A stretch of 64,000 bases of DNA from DSXH01 sp020724325 (GTDB lineage: Bacteria; Bacteroidota; Ignavibacteria; Ignavibacteriales; Melioribacteraceae): positions 161,345-225,344 of the forward strand of contig JBFLYW010000002.1 in assembly GCA_040756515.1 (NCBI GenBank), read 5' to 3'. Below are positions 18,895 through 28,707 of the stretch, piece by piece. The translations under genes and the position numbers were made by a program. Each line of letters begins with the position of its first letter. Position 1 is the first letter of the stretch. The notes beneath the pieces are model-generated. The model was given only the letters and a program-made list of their open reading frames with translations, was not told the origin of the DNA and ran no database searches.

Positions 18895-21018
18895 ATGAAC
18901 ACACCTATAAGAAACTCGATTCAATTATTCATTCTGTTTTTATTTGTATCTCAATCTTACTTTGCTCAACAGAAATTTAATCCGGATACTGTAAAAGCTC
19001 AAAAGTTCGACATCGGTAAGATGTGGACTTTTGAACATGCGCCGGTTGATTATTTTTATGAAACATACGGATTTAGACCAACACAGGAATGGCTTGATCT
19101 TGCACGTCTTTCAACATTAAGATTTGGCGGCGGTTGTTCTTCCGGATTTATTTCCGAAGACGGGTTATTGTTAACCAACCACCATTGTGTTGATTTTATT
19201 GCTCAAAGAATTCAGAAGGAAGGAGAAAATATTCCCCGCGACGGTTTTTACGCTGCAACTTTAGCAGAAGAAAGAAGAGTTCCTAATCTATCCGTTACTC
19301 AGCTTTCTTTAATTGTTGATGTTACTGAAGAAGTTGTTAGTGCAATTAATAAAGGTAAAACCGATAAGGAAAAAGTTGACTTAAAAAATGCTAAGATTCA
19401 GGAGTTACAGGATAAGTATTCCAAAGAAACTGGTTTAGTCTGTAATGTTACATCATTGTACCATGGAGGGAAATATTCTTTATACGGAGTTAAAAGGTAT
19501 AACGATGTTCGTGCAGTAATTTTTATTGAAAGGATAGTGGGGCTTTACGGCGGCGATCCCGATAATTACACTTACCCGCGTTACAACTCGGATTTTGCGG
19601 TTCTGCGTGTGTATGATGATAACGGAAAACCGCTTAAGACAAGTAACTTTTTTAAGATGGATTTGGACGGACCAAATATCGACGAGGTTCTATTTGTACT
19701 TGGTTATCCCGGAACAACTAACCGTCTGAAGACTATCTCCCAGTTAGAGTACAATCGTGATATTACATATCGTAACAACACATTCCAGAGTAACGGAATG
19801 GTTAGGATTTATGAAGAGATGATGAAGCTTTATCCGGAGCGTGCAGATATTTACAGGGGATTAATGTTTGGACCGGCTAATATTGCAAAGAGGCAGAACG
19901 GATTTATTGAAAATCTGTTCGATCCCTATTTAATGACGCGCAAAAAAGCATTTGAGAATGAATTCAAAAAAATTGTAATGAACGATCCGGTAAAGAAACA
20001 GAAATATGGACATATATGGGATTCAATTGCAAAGACGCGTAAAGAGCTTGCCGTTAATGCCGGCAAAAGAGCTGCATTCGCAAGACTTACTAATTCAATC
20101 TATTTCCAGAGAGCATTCGATCTTGTTGAGTTTGCTTTTGCTTCAAAGATTCCGGAAGATCAGAGACCTCCGGAAATGAGAGGTGAACGGTTTACTCAAG
20201 CTCTGAATAACCTTCCCGCAGATGTCGATTTGCCTCTTGAGATAAAAAAATTAATAATGGTTACAGATTTTATAAAGCTGAATCTTGGTAAAGATAACCC
20301 TGTTGTTAAAAAATATTTTGGCGATTTAATCGGAGATAAAGATGCAGAAAAGATGCTTGCTAAATCTAAGCTTAATGATAAAGATTATGTTCTTGCGTTA
20401 GCAAAAGGAAATCCGGATGATATACTTAACAGCAAAGATCCATTTATCAGTTATTATCTTGAAACGCGCGATGCAAGACTAAAATATCAATCAGAAGCAC
20501 AGGAAATAATGAATACAGAAACTGTTCTCGAAAATCTTCTTGGTCTGGCAATTTATGAAATCTTTGGCACCAGTATAGCTCCCGATGCAACCGGTACATT
20601 CAGAATTAGCGATGGTCTTATATCCGGCTACGAATATAATGGAACTATTGCTCCGCCAGTTACAACTTTCTACGGATTATACGATCGTTACTATTCACAC
20701 CAGAAGAAATGGCCGTGGGATCTTCCGGCGCGCTGGCTCAATTATGGCGGCTTAGATCTATCTGCACAAAATAATTTTGTTGGAACGTTTGATACTGTTG
20801 GCGGCAGTTCTGGCAGCCCGATTATTAACAAGAATGCTGAATATGTTGGTATTTTACACGACGGTAACATGGAAGGTCTATCCAACGACTTTATTTATAC
20901 TACCGAAAAAAACCGCTCTATTGCACTTTCTTCACAAGCAATTTACCAGATAGTAAAACATATTGTGAAAGCCGACAGAATTGCTAAAGAGATGGAAACA
21001 AGCAAAATTGCCGAATAA
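18895..21018 (+). CDS. S46 family dipeptidyl-peptidase, copy 1
   Basis: A secreted/periplasmic serine dipeptidyl-peptidase of the DPP7/DPP11 family, 707 residues, normal length. The signal peptide ends at YFAQ (about 25). The chymotrypsin-like parts hold H97 in TNHHC and S639 in GGSSGSPI, and the helical lid domain lies between. The specificity loop reads HDGN; a glycine there would fit DPP7-like hydrophobic P1 preference rather than an acidic one, a tentative inference. A ribosome site (GGGGGTT) precedes ATG 18895. It is the first of three paralogues in a row. Confidence 0.93.
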   Translation: MNTPIRNSIQLFILFLFVSQSYFAQQKFNPDTVKAQKFDIGKMWTFEHAPVDYFYETYGFRPTQEWLDLARLSTLRFGGGCSSGFISEDGLLLTNHHCVDFIAQRIQKEGENIPRDGFYAATLAEERRVPNLSVTQLSLIVDVTEEVVSAINKGKTDKEKVDLKNAKIQELQDKYSKETGLVCNVTSLYHGGKYSLYGVKRYNDVRAVIFIERIVGLYGGDPDNYTYPRYNSDFAVLRVYDDNGKPLKTSNFFKMDLDGPNIDEVLFVLGYPGTTNRLKTISQLEYNRDITYRNNTFQSNGMVRIYEEMMKLYPERADIYRGLMFGPANIAKRQNGFIENLFDPYLMTRKKAFENEFKKIVMNDPVKKQKYGHIWDSIAKTRKELAVNAGKRAAFARLTNSIYFQRAFDLVEFAFASKIPEDQRPPEMRGERFTQALNNLPADVDLPLEIKKLIMVTDFIKLNLGKDNPVVKKYFGDLIGDKDAEKMLAKSKLNDKDYVLALAKGNPDDILNSKDPFISYYLETRDARLKYQSEAQEIMNTETVLENLLGLAIYEIFGTSIAPDATGTFRISDGLISGYEYNGTIAPPVTTFYGLYDRYYSHQKKWPWDLPARWLNYGGLDLSAQNNFVGTFDTVGGSSGSPIINKNAEYVGILHDGNMEGLSNDFIYTTEKNRSIALSSQAIYQIVKHIVKADRIAKEMETSKIAE

Positions 21019-21033
21019 ACAAAAAATGCTTAT

Positions 21034-21072
21034 CAAAACCTTGAAGGTCTTACCTTGACCTTCGAGGTTTTG
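21034..21072. terminator. REP-like hairpin after the first S46 gene
   Basis: Arms CAAAACCTTGAAGGTC (21034-21049) and GACCTTCGAGGTTTTG (21057-21072) pair over 16 bp with one mismatch and a 7-base loop, 16 bases after the stop at 21018. It is a single REP-type element acting as a 3' hairpin. No T-run follows, so it may protect the mRNA end rather than terminate it. Confidence 0.55.
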
Positions 21073-21426
21073 CTTAACATTACCGGTATAAATTATTGCT
21101 CTATTAGTTTGAATTGTAATTAGATACAAACCGCTTGAATATTAAGAACCATACCAAATAACTAAGTACTTCCCAGATAAAACTTTTTTATAAAAAATAG
21201 TTTTTATTCTTTTTCAATGAACCATTAACTTAATATGTGATTGTAATTTATAGTATCATAAATTGCGCTTTTATAATACAAAAAAATTTTTTTATTGTAA
21301 ATGTAGATTCCCATCTTCAAGATTATAGAAATATGCAAACACTTTTCCCTTTTTAGTTTGGTATTAATACCCATCTGTTATATTTTTTGGGTACAACAAT
21401 TAACCATTAATAAACTAGGTGCTGAT
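21073..21426. other. AT-rich intergenic leader between S46 genes
   Basis: No gene. An AT-only inverted repeat (AAAACTTTTTTA / TAAAAAATAGTTTT, about 21179-21206) could form a weak hairpin. The region is long enough for an independent promoter for the second S46 gene, but no clear consensus was assigned. Confidence 0.4.
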
Positions 21427-23559
21427 ATGCTACAATTTGTAAACAGATTCAAAGTTATTCAGCTAATTATATTGTTAGCTTTTATTACACTCCAGACAAA
21501 TGCACAGATTAAATTTAATCCCGATACTGTAAAAGCTCAGAAATTTGATACCGGAAAAATGTGGTCATTCGATTATCCTCCTTACGACCACTTCGAAAAG
21601 ACATACGGATTCAAACCAACAGAGGACTGGTTTGATGATGTGCGGCTTTCTGCTCTCCGTGTCCCAGGATGCACATCATCATTTGTTTCTGCCGATGGAC
21701 TAATGATGACAAACTATCATTGTGCAGAAGGAGTTGTTAGAAGAGTACAAAAAGAAGGAGAAGACCTAATAACAAATGGATTCTTTGCAAAGACACTTGA
21801 AGAAGAAAGAAAAATTCCCAATTACTATACAGATCAGTTAGTTTTTGTAAAGGATGTAACGGAGGAAGTACAAAAAGCAATTGCAGCCGGTAAAACAAAT
21901 GAAGAGAAAGCAAAAATAAAATCGGAAATCTCTACGAAATTGGTTGATCAGTATAAAAATGAAACCGGATTAACCTGCCAATTTATTTCTCTATTCAACG
22001 GCGGCAAATATTCTATTTACGGCTACAAACGTTACGACGATATCCGTCTTGTATTTGCACCTGATTATCAGGCAGCTTACTTTGGCGGCGACTATGATAA
22101 TTTCACATATCCGCGCTACAATCTCGACTGTGCATTTTTAAGAGCGTATGAAAACGGACAGCCGGTAAAAACAGAAAACTTTTTCAAATTCTCTACAGAA
22201 GGAATTAAACCTGGCGAACCAGTATTTACAGTTGGTAATCCGGGTACTACTCAAAGATTAAAAGCAGTTTCTTTCCTTGAATACGCTAGAGACATAACTT
22301 ACCGCAACAGTTCATTCCTAAGCGATAATTATTTCAATGCTCTCGAAACTCTTAAATCTATTAATCCGGCTAATAAAGACGCCTACGAAAGAATTAGAAG
22401 ACAGATTGGAAACGGACAGAAAGTTTTTCATCAGACTTATAAAGGGCTGAATGATCCTTACTTATTTGCCAGAAAAATTGATTTTGAAAAATCTCTTAAA
22501 GAAAGAGTAATGGCAGATAAGAATCTCAAAGAACAATACGGTTCTATCTGGGATAATCTTGCAAAGACAAGAGCTGAAATGAGAAATATTGGTCCTAAGT
22601 TAGCTGCATATTCATTGAATCAGACATTTCACGCAAGATACTTTTTTATTGCGCGCGATCTTGTTGAAATGGCTAAGGAATTAAAGAAACCTGAAAACGA
22701 AAGAGCTTCTAAATATTCTCCAGCAAAACTAGATTCAACGCTTAATGCAATGTATGCAGATAATCTCGATAAATTATTAGAACATACTAAACTTAGTATT
22801 CAGGCAGATTATATTAGAATGAATTTAGGTGATAATGACCCTATAGTTATAAAACTATTTGCAAACAAAAAGAGTAAGGATGCAGCTGATTATATCCTCT
22901 CTAAATCTATACTTAAGGATAAAAAGAGCTTTCTTGAATTTGCAAAGAGCGGGGCAGATAAAATCTTAAGCAGCGACGATCCGTTTGTTTATTTTATTCT
23001 TCAGACACAAGAACGAATGCCCGAGCTTCAAAAACAAGCAAAAGAAATTACAGATACTGAACAGGTTTATGATGATATGCTTGGTCAGGTTGTTTTCCAT
23101 TTCTACGGTACAACAATTCCGCCCGATGCAAATTTTACACTTAGAATTAGTGATGGCGTTCTAAAGAGCTTCGATTATAACGGAACAATTGCACCAACCG
23201 TTACAACATTCTATGGGATGTACGATAGAAATGCTTCTTTCTACAAAGAATATCCGTGGAATATACACCCGATGTGGAGCGACCCTTCCAAAATTAACCT
23301 GGCTACTCCGCTTAATTTTGCTTCTACAAATGATATTGTAGGTGGAAATTCCGGCAGCGCGGTTATAAATAAAAACGCTGAAGTTGTTGGACTTGCATTC
23401 GACGGCAATATGGAAAGTATTTATGGCAACTTTATTTTTATGCCTCACGAAAACCGATGCATTTCTGTTGATGCCCGCGGTATGATGGAAGCATTCGAAA
23501 AAATTTATAAAGCTGATCGATTTGTTAAAGAACTTAAAGAAGGGAAATTATCCAAATAG
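21427..23559 (+). CDS. S46 family dipeptidyl-peptidase, copy 2
   Basis: The second paralogue, 710 residues. ATG 21427 was chosen because it begins a clean signal peptide (MLQFVNRFKVIQLIILLAF...TNAQ) after an AGGTG ribosome site. An upstream in-frame start at 21358 would add 23 residues before the signal and is unlikely. Catalytic H98 sits in TNYHC and the Ser in GGNSGSAV; the specificity loop again reads FDGN. The NPDTVKAQKFD start of the mature part is shared with copy 1 (NPDTVKAQKFDIGKMW), while copy 3 diverges there. Likely role: breaking dipeptides from extracytoplasmic oligopeptides. Confidence 0.93.
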   Translation: MLQFVNRFKVIQLIILLAFITLQTNAQIKFNPDTVKAQKFDTGKMWSFDYPPYDHFEKTYGFKPTEDWFDDVRLSALRVPGCTSSFVSADGLMMTNYHCAEGVVRRVQKEGEDLITNGFFAKTLEEERKIPNYYTDQLVFVKDVTEEVQKAIAAGKTNEEKAKIKSEISTKLVDQYKNETGLTCQFISLFNGGKYSIYGYKRYDDIRLVFAPDYQAAYFGGDYDNFTYPRYNLDCAFLRAYENGQPVKTENFFKFSTEGIKPGEPVFTVGNPGTTQRLKAVSFLEYARDITYRNSSFLSDNYFNALETLKSINPANKDAYERIRRQIGNGQKVFHQTYKGLNDPYLFARKIDFEKSLKERVMADKNLKEQYGSIWDNLAKTRAEMRNIGPKLAAYSLNQTFHARYFFIARDLVEMAKELKKPENERASKYSPAKLDSTLNAMYADNLDKLLEHTKLSIQADYIRMNLGDNDPIVIKLFANKKSKDAADYILSKSILKDKKSFLEFAKSGADKILSSDDPFVYFILQTQERMPELQKQAKEITDTEQVYDDMLGQVVFHFYGTTIPPDANFTLRISDGVLKSFDYNGTIAPTVTTFYGMYDRNASFYKEYPWNIHPMWSDPSKINLATPLNFASTNDIVGGNSGSAVINKNAEVVGLAFDGNMESIYGNFIFMPHENRCISVDARGMMEAFEKIYKADRFVKELKEGKLSK

Positions 23560-23576
23560 TTTTTCAATTTAGAGAG

Positions 23577-23940
23577 GAACAGTGGCATTATCTGCATTGA
23601 ATAATTAAAAAGAGAAAGCCACAAAATCACTAAAAACATTTGTGAAAATTCGTGTAATTAGTGGCAAAAATTATTTTAGAGAAGAACAGTGGTATTATCT
23701 GCATTGAATAATTAAAAAGAGAAAGCCACAAAATCACTAAAAACATTTGTGAAAATTCGTGTAATTAGTGGCAAAAATTATTTTAGAGAAGAACAGTGGT
23801 ATTATCTGCATTGAATAATTAAAAAGAGAAAGCCACAAAATCACTAAAAACATTTGTGAAAATTCGTGTAATTAGTGGCAAAAATCATTTTAGAGAAGAA
23901 CAGTGGTATTTTTTTCAATGAATAATTAAAAAACAATGAT
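23577..23940. repeat. 107-bp tandem repeat, three copies plus a partial
   Basis: Units begin with GAACAGTGG at 23577, 23684, 23791 and 23898, each 107 bases apart. The first three are nearly identical, containing GCCACAAAATCACTAAAAAC and AATTCGTGTAATTAGTGGC. The fourth diverges after about 25 bases. The array fills the gap between S46 copies 2 and 3, with no open frame across it. Confidence 0.9.
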
Positions 23941-24014
23941 TTCCACGAAATCACAAAAGCACTAATGAGCACTAAAAGAAATTCAAACCAAATTATTTGC
24001 ACACAGAGGCAGAA

Positions 24015-26153
24015 ATGAAAAAAATAAAAAACATTTTAATCATCCAGATAATTCTTCTGATAAGCACATTACTTAATGCACAATCAATATACGAGCCGGT
24101 TGATATTACCAAAGTAAAGTTCGACTTAAAAGAAATGGGAACGATGTGGACTTTTGATGCTGTCCCATTCGACTACTTTGAAAAGAAATACGGTTTTCGT
24201 CCAACAGACGAATGGATAGAAGATGTTATGAAATCAGCACTTCAGTTTGGCGGCGGCTGTTCTGCTGCTTTCGTTTCGGAAGAAGGATTAATTATGACAA
24301 ATCACCATTGTGCTAGAAATATTCTTCTAGAGCTATCTCCCAAAGGTGAGAACTATCTCCGCGACGGATATTATGCTAAAACATTGGAAGAAGAGATTAA
24401 AGTATCAAGATTGTATGTTGACCAGCTTGTTAAGATTATTGAAGTAACAGATGAAGTCCTCAAAGCTTTTAAGTCAGGCTCAACCGACGAAGAAAAAATT
24501 AAAAATAGAAATTCGAAAATCTCGGAACTAGAAAAAAAATATTCTGATGAAACCGGTTTGGTAGGTAAAGTAATAGAATTATATAAAGGTGGTAAGTACT
24601 CATTATATCTGTACAAACGATACAGCGACATCCGTCTTGTAATGGCGCCCGATTTTCAGATTGCAGCAACCGGCTGGGATTGGGATAATTTTACTTACCC
24701 GCGATACGAATTAGATTTTATGTTCTTCCGTGCTTATGAAAACGATAAACCGGTAAAGACCAATCATTTCTTCAAGTTTAGCGCTAAAGGCGCAGAAGAA
24801 GGTGAACCTATTTTTGTTGTAGGAAGACCGGGAAGTACACAAAGATTATTATCCGTTGCTCAATTAGAATTTTTCCGTGATAAAACGTATAAGTATCAAC
24901 TCGCTTTGTTAAATGAACTATATAACATTGCATTCGAACTTTTTATGGCTCATCCAGAAAAATTTGACGAAATGTTGAACGGCGTTCTTGGTGTTGGTAA
25001 TGGCAGAAAATCTTTTGCCGGTCGTTACATGGGACTTAGAGATGAATTGATAATGGCTAAAAAAAGAGATTTTGAAAAAGACCTGATCGAGAAAGTAAAT
25101 GCAAATCCAGACTTGAAGAAAAAATACGGTAATATATGGAGATCAATAAAAAATACACTTGATGAAACAAGAGATTATATAGACGAGTATTTGGCTCTTT
25201 CGATGGCTCAAAGAGTTAGAACCGCTTATGTAAATGGAGCACAGAATGCAATTCTGTTTGCTAATCAAATGAATTTACCTGAAGATAAAAGAGAAAGTAG
25301 ATTCCATAAAGATTCTCTAAATACAACCCTTGAAAAACTTTTCCCCGCGAATCTCGACCCTGAAAGAGATGATAAAAACGTAAGAGCAATTGTAAACTTT
25401 TTAAATGGAGTTCTTGGTCCAAATCATTTTATAACCAAAGAATTGTTCAATGGTAAATTAGGCGATGAAGCAGTAAAATACTTTTTAAGTGTAACAAGTC
25501 TTTCTTCCAAAGAAAAATTTGTTAATTTTCTTATGAAAAGTACTCCCGAAGAAATCCTTAATTCGAAAGATCCAATGATTGCATTAGTTAGTTATGCAAC
25601 AGTAAAGATAGCTGAATTAGACCCTAAATACCGTGAAGCTCAAAATACTTTAGCAGTGTTAAACCAGCTTCTTGGTGAAGTAGTATTTTCAGTTTACGGA
25701 AATCAGATTCCGCCCGATGCAACTTCTTCTCTTAGAATCTCTGATGGTGTAATTAAAGGTTACGAGTATAACGGAACAATTGCACCCGGCAAGACAACTT
25801 ACTTTGGGTTGTGGGATAGATGGTATTCCTTTGGTAAAAAAGCTTATCCGTGGGGATTGCATCCGCGCTGGCAAAAAATTCCCGACGGGTTTGACCTTTC
25901 TGTTCCAATTGGATTCGCTTCTACAAATGATATTGTGGGCGGTAACTCAGGCAGCTCAATTATTAATAAGAATAAAGAAGTGGTTGGACTTGTTCATGAT
26001 GGCAATCTTGAAAGTCTTGCCGGTGACTTCATTTTCCTTGAATCGAATAACAGAACAGTTGCAACAGATTCATGGGGATTGATGGAATCATTAAAATTTG
26101 TCTATAAAACCGACCGGCTTGTTAAAGAACTAGAAGAAGGAAAAATCAAATAA
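24015..26153 (+). CDS. S46 family dipeptidyl-peptidase, copy 3
   Basis: The third paralogue, 712 residues, starting at ATG 24015 after an AGAGGCAG ribosome site. The TTG at 23997 would add six residues before the signal (MKKIKNILIIQIILLISTLLN-AQ). Catalytic H98 is in TNHHC and the Ser in GGNSGSSI; the specificity loop reads HDGN. It is more distant from copies 1 and 2 than they are from each other (for example DITKVKFDLKEMG at the mature start). Three adjacent copies suggest expansion for different peptide substrates. Confidence 0.93.
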   Translation: MKKIKNILIIQIILLISTLLNAQSIYEPVDITKVKFDLKEMGTMWTFDAVPFDYFEKKYGFRPTDEWIEDVMKSALQFGGGCSAAFVSEEGLIMTNHHCARNILLELSPKGENYLRDGYYAKTLEEEIKVSRLYVDQLVKIIEVTDEVLKAFKSGSTDEEKIKNRNSKISELEKKYSDETGLVGKVIELYKGGKYSLYLYKRYSDIRLVMAPDFQIAATGWDWDNFTYPRYELDFMFFRAYENDKPVKTNHFFKFSAKGAEEGEPIFVVGRPGSTQRLLSVAQLEFFRDKTYKYQLALLNELYNIAFELFMAHPEKFDEMLNGVLGVGNGRKSFAGRYMGLRDELIMAKKRDFEKDLIEKVNANPDLKKKYGNIWRSIKNTLDETRDYIDEYLALSMAQRVRTAYVNGAQNAILFANQMNLPEDKRESRFHKDSLNTTLEKLFPANLDPERDDKNVRAIVNFLNGVLGPNHFITKELFNGKLGDEAVKYFLSVTSLSSKEKFVNFLMKSTPEEILNSKDPMIALVSYATVKIAELDPKYREAQNTLAVLNQLLGEVVFSVYGNQIPPDATSSLRISDGVIKGYEYNGTIAPGKTTYFGLWDRWYSFGKKAYPWGLHPRWQKIPDGFDLSVPIGFASTNDIVGGNSGSSIINKNKEVVGLVHDGNLESLAGDFIFLESNNRTVATDSWGLMESLKFVYKTDRLVKELEEGKIK

Positions 26154-26830
26154 AATAATTGTTATAGCACACTGATTTAACAGGTGTAACTTTTTTAACC
26201 TTGAAGGTCAAGCAATGCTTGTTATACCTTGACGACCTTCAAGGTTGTCAGACTCTCAAGGTTATCAGACCTTCAGTGTGTAAAGAGCAGAGTAAGAGCA
26301 TGATCAGGGTTCTTAACCTTGAAGGTCAAGCAATGCTTGTTATACCTTGACGACCTTCAAGGTTGTCAGACTCTCAAGGTTATCAGACCTTCAGTGTGTA
26401 AAGAGCAGAGTAAGAGCATGATCAGGGTTCTCAACCTTGAAGGTCAAGCAATGCTTGTTATACCTTGACGACCTTCAAGGTTTAGGTTCGACTCTTTCGA
26501 TCCGTAAACTAACAGACGCGATTGAAATAGCAAGCGATATTTTTCAGAAGTTACAATAAATAATATAGCAGACAGGTTTTCAGCTTCTGCAATTTTAAGA
26601 ATGCCAATATTGTTCTTTGTGTAGAGAGCATTCTTTTTAGCGATCAATTCTAGAAATGAGTACCTGCGGTTTCTACAAGAAAAATATTAATTGCTTCTTT
26701 CACGGTATTCAAGTTACAGAAATTCGTATTTGTAATTACAGCTAAAATAGATATTACCTGTTTATATTTTGAAACTTTTTTGATAAAATTTATATTTAGT
26801 TGTGTAAAGCATATTAAATGAAGGGACTTA
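26154..26830. repeat. 118-bp tandem repeat with REP pairs, then unassigned sequence
   Basis: REP-containing units start at about 26197, 26315 and 26433, 118 bases apart. Each has AACCTTGAAGGTC, an inner CAATGCTTGTTATAC loop and GACCTTCAAGGTT, followed by AGTGTGTAAAGAGCAGAG in the first two. After 26485 there is no repeat. Two abutting minus-strand frames at 26500-26830 look like decayed or chance ORFs. Confidence 0.75.
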
Positions 26831-27016
26831 ATGGAAAATATTTTACGATCACCATGTACCAACCAATGTTTTGTTCCTTCCGGTATGGATTTGTGTATAG
26901 GATGTTATAGAACAATCAATGAAATAATAGAGTGGATAAATCTTACGGAAAATGAAAGAATTGAAATATTAAAAAAAATTGACGAGCGAAAAAAAGAGTA
27001 TGGAAAAATTAGATAA
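26831..27016 (+). CDS. DUF1289 domain protein
   Basis: A 61-residue protein with the family's cysteine pattern: SPCTNQC (9-13), a spacer, then CIGCYRT (22-28), followed by an acidic helix with W and L residues. DUF1289 proteins are small, probably metal-binding, and of unknown function. A ribosome site (AAGGGA) precedes ATG 26831. The 3' end overlaps the next gene by 17 bases, so the two are translationally coupled. Confidence 0.85.
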   Translation: MENILRSPCTNQCFVPSGMDLCIGCYRTINEIIEWINLTENERIEILKKIDERKKEYGKIR

Positions 27017-27533
27017 AGGTTTTATTCAGGTTTATACTGGTAATGGAAAGGGTAAATCAACGGCGGCTATTGGTTTAGCAGTTAGAGCAGCCGGCTTCGG
27101 GTTGAAAACGTTTATTATTCAATTCATGAAAGAATATCCCTACAATGAAATTACAGCTTTGCAGAATTTAAAAGATTGGATTGAAGTCGTTCAATGCGGT
27201 AAAGATGATTATGTGTATCGTAAGGAACTGCCTCCGGAAGATGAAATTTCAAAAGCCGTTAAAGGTTTAAAAACTGCCAAAGAGAAAATGCTAAGCGGTA
27301 AATACGATTTAATAATTCTAGATGAAATCCTTGTTGCCGTCTACTTCAAACTTTTCAAAACAGCGGATGTTCTGGAGTTTATAAATTCTAAACCTGAAAA
27401 CGTTGAACTGCTTCTAACAGGAAGGTATTGCCCTGAAGAAATTATTGATGCCGCAGACCTTGTTACAGAAATGAAGGAAGTAAAACATTATTATCAGAAA
27501 GGTATTTTGGCAAGAAAGGGAATTGAATCCTAA
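27000..27533 (+). CDS. cobO: cob(I)yrinic acid a,c-diamide adenosyltransferase
   Basis: Transfers the 5'-deoxyadenosyl group from ATP to reduced corrinoids, making the coenzyme form of B12 (CobO/BtuR/CobA family). It has 177 residues from ATG 27000, close to the family length. P-loop YTGNGKGKSTAAIG (12-25) and the DLIILDEI motif are present. The ORF could open at TTG 26979 but that would overlap the DUF1289 gene more and add residues unlike the family. It ends just before the convergent ATP-grasp gene. Confidence 0.9.
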   Translation: MEKLDKGFIQVYTGNGKGKSTAAIGLAVRAAGFGLKTFIIQFMKEYPYNEITALQNLKDWIEVVQCGKDDYVYRKELPPEDEISKAVKGLKTAKEKMLSGKYDLIILDEILVAVYFKLFKTADVLEFINSKPENVELLLTGRYCPEEIIDAADLVTEMKEVKHYYQKGILARKGIES

Positions 27534-27542
27534 AAAATTTTT

Positions 27543-28622
27543 TTAATTCTGTGCGCCGGCTCCAGGCGTATAAGACTTTTTTCTCTCGTAAGCAAATTCA
27601 ACAATCATTTTTAAAGTTGTATCGTAATTATAGCCGGCATAACTTGCCGAGCGCATAAATCCAGCATCTTCAGTTAAATCCGGATTCGGATTAACCTCAA
27701 GCACATAAAGCTTATTATCTGCTTTGGAAAGTCTCATATCAACACGTGCGTAGTCACGAACACCCATTGTTTTAAAACAGAGGAGAGCCATTTTTTCTGC
27801 TTGTTTATGGAGACGTTTTGGCAAAGAAGCCGGACAGATTGGAATTGTTTTATGATATGCTTCGTGAAGCGGGTCCCACTTTGCCTGAAAGCTTACTATT
27901 GGGTGCAGATGATCCGGGAGTTCCGAAAAATCAATTTCGCTAATTGGTAAAACAATCGGATTTTTATCACCAAAAACAGCCACATTTAATTCGCGTCCTA
28001 AAATAAATTCTTCTATTAATGCCGGCTGTTTAAACGAAGTAATTACATAATCAACGCGATTTTTTAATCCTTCCAGGTTATTCACAATAGAATTGTTATC
28101 AATTCCAACACTTGCATCTTCCCATGCCGGTTTAACAATCAATGGATATCCTAAACCTGTCCGGAAAGATTCCTTCATGTGCTTTATAATTTTGAATCTT
28201 GGTGTTTTTATTCCGGCAGCGCGTAAAATTCTTTTTGTAAGTGTTTTATTCTGACAGGTACCAAGTGCCATAGGAGTTGCCCCAGTGTAGGGAATTTTTA
28301 AAAGCTCCAGTAACCCTGTAAAATTCATTTCCAGCCTCGGTTGGTCGTTAAATAGCTCTACAAAATTGAATATTACATCCGGCTTATTCTTATCCACATC
28401 TCTAAGAAAAAGCTGTAAATCGTCCCTAATGTTTAGTGTATAGACATCATAGCCGGATTTTCTTAAAGAAGCAGCAATTTGCTCAAATTCTTCGGCAGGG
28501 TTAAACTCGTGTAAGCTGAAAACCGGCTCAAAGTTGAGGCTGCTTTCTTTCGTTTTTTTGATCTTTTGGGATTTTTTAATAACCGGTTCGTTATAGATTA
28601 CAGCTATCTTCAATTTTACCAT
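27543..28622 (-). CDS. ATP-grasp ligase, D-Ala-D-Ala-ligase-like
   Basis: A cytoplasmic ATP-dependent carboxylate-amine ligase of about 359 residues from ATG 28622 (a start at 28658 would add 12 residues). The fold is seen in AGIKTPRF, YPLIVKPAWEDASVGI and the metal-binding YVLEVNPNPDLTEDAG. A Lys/Ser-rich stretch (14-30) follows the first strand, which is unusual for true Ddl. Its partner seems to be the divergent C39-like peptidase 85 bases away rather than a murein operon, so the substrate is probably not D-Ala; a peptide or amino-acid conjugate is more likely. Confidence 0.82.
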   Translation of the reverse strand: MVKLKIAVIYNEPVIKKSQKIKKTKESSLNFEPVFSLHEFNPAEEFEQIAASLRKSGYDVYTLNIRDDLQLFLRDVDKNKPDVIFNFVELFNDQPRLEMNFTGLLELLKIPYTGATPMALGTCQNKTLTKRILRAAGIKTPRFKIIKHMKESFRTGLGYPLIVKPAWEDASVGIDNNSIVNNLEGLKNRVDYVITSFKQPALIEEFILGRELNVAVFGDKNPIVLPISEIDFSELPDHLHPIVSFQAKWDPLHEAYHKTIPICPASLPKRLHKQAEKMALLCFKTMGVRDYARVDMRLSKADNKLYVLEVNPNPDLTEDAGFMRSASYAGYNYDTTLKMIVEFAYERKKSYTPGAGAQN

Positions 28623-28707
28623 AATTTTTTTACAAAGGTAAACAATTCTGTTTTGCATTTCAAAAGATTTACTATTTTTGCACTTGATCTGATCGGATAA
28701 GTTGACA

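Noticed and set aside
26444..26862. Two abutting minus-strand frames, possibly a decayed gene
   Set aside because: Part of the first is translated repeat; no family or catalytic motif is visible in either.
27543..28622. Calling the ATP-grasp gene a true D-Ala-D-Ala ligase (ddl)
   Set aside because: It has an unusual Lys/Ser insert, lacks a murein context, and is paired with a C39-like peptidase; only the fold is certain.
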